Source: DAINBT01 sp036732785
GTDB lineage: Bacteria > Planctomycetota > Phycisphaerae > Sedimentisphaerales > SM23-30
Length of the DNA: 64,000 nt
Assembly (NCBI GenBank): GCA_964537505.1
Contig: CAZICK010000007.1
Span: 1 to 64,000, forward strand
Direction: 5' to 3'
Below, in pieces: positions 63,706 to 64,000 of this stretch. How positions within the stretch are numbered: position 1 is the stretch's first letter; each line of letters starts with the position of its first letter. Under the pieces are notes generated by a model that made no database searches, was not told the origin of the DNA, and saw nothing but the letters and a program-made list of their open reading frames with translations. A program made the translations under genes and the position numbers.

Positions 63706-63740
63706 CTTCTCACTTCTTCCTTCTCACTTCTCGCTTCTTC
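63706..63740. repeat. Five 7-base repeat units before the second four-helix gene
   Basis: cttctca, cttcttc, cttctca, cttctcg and cttcttc follow each other without gaps and touch the start codon at 63705. This is the same unit as on the other side of the gene. Confidence 0.8.
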
Positions 63741-63750
63741 ATAATCGGAC

Positions 63751-64000
63751 TCAACGACACACCCGGAATCCTATGTAGCCGAACGTGAAGTCCAGGTCGC
63801 TGATGTTGCGGAACGAGACCTCGCAGAAGTCGTCGAAGTGGTTCCAACTGCCGCCGCGGATAACGCGGTAGCCTCCACTGCAATCCGTGTAATAACAACT
63901 GCTTGTCCACTCCCACACGTTGCCTGCCATGTCATTCATCCCATAGCCGTAAGATGAGTAATGGTTAACCGGACTCGTATAGGGGTAACTTGTCAAGCCA
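63751..64000 (-). CDS. SUMF1/formylglycine-generating-enzyme-like protein, C-terminal part
   Basis: Partial gene; the 5' end lies beyond the window. The visible 83 residues contain the family landmarks GMNDMAGNVWEWTSS, RVIRGGSW and the final FGYIGFRVCR. In true formylglycine-generating enzymes two cysteines five residues apart bind copper in the segment after GGS. Here only the second of the pair appears to be kept (a His takes the first place), so this is probably a non-canonical SUMF1-domain protein. It may still bind ligands or sit in a signalling or surface context. Confidence 0.8.
   Translation of the reverse strand, partial: GLTSYPYTSPVNHYSSYGYGMNDMAGNVWEWTSSCYYTDCSGGYRVIRGGSWNHFDDFCEVSFRNISDLDFTFGYIGFRVCR

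Overview
The window looks like a chromosomal segment of a Planctomycetota bacterium, most likely a Phycisphaerae or Sedimentisphaerales relative. This is inferred from gene content, not from a marker-gene match. The supporting signs are a very long secreted protein with CARDB-like repeats and a dockerin-like C-terminus, corrinoid-type URO-D methyltransferases, a LamG-domain relic, several four-helix-bundle (23S rRNA IVP-type) genes, and many short tandem repeats between and inside genes.

Layout. Positions 1-728 hold no convincing gene but several tandem arrays (11-mers and 7-mers) on a purine-rich strand. Positions 729-6136 are a type III restriction-modification operon (mod, res) with a four-helix-bundle gene inserted between the two subunits; arrays of one 9-base unit bracket that gene. 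Positions 6381-16547 are mixed: a small Wza-like export lipoprotein, two URO-D family methyltransferases, a membrane-bound spermidine-synthase-like protein, a nitroreductase, DnaA, a TPR lipoprotein and a lone flagellin. Positions 17208-58798 are one co-directional run of about 41 kb for an exopolysaccharide, preceded by a good sigma-54 promoter match. A tRNA-Asn, the giant secreted protein, a second four-helix-bundle gene inside 7-base repeats, and the end of a SUMF1-domain gene close the window.

How the polysaccharide genes fit together. Export and polymerisation are covered by an outer-membrane SLBB export lipoprotein, a Wzc-like chain-length regulator and tyrosine kinase, two Wzy/ligase-like proteins, a WecA-like initiating phosphosugar transferase and a Wzx-like flippase. 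Five GT4-type and one GT2-type glycosyltransferases would build the repeat unit. GDP-mannose 4,6-dehydratase plus GDP-L-fucose synthase would supply GDP-L-fucose, and a GDP-mannose 3,5-epimerase homologue would supply GDP-L-galactose or GDP-L-gulose. The same run encodes a sulfation module: CysD, a CysN-CysC fusion, a second free-standing APS kinase, a PAP phosphatase-like protein and a sulfotransferase. A carbamoyltransferase with SxtJ and DUF5989 partners, an MBOAT acyltransferase with a SGNH-like partner, and six methyltransferases suggest further decoration. The simplest reading is a heavily modified, sulfated polysaccharide containing 6-deoxy-L- or L-hexoses. The sugar composition and the sulfation are inferences from gene content.

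Starts were chosen by reading upstream for ribosome binding sites and by where family homology begins. Several are TTG or GTG and are flagged as uncertain.
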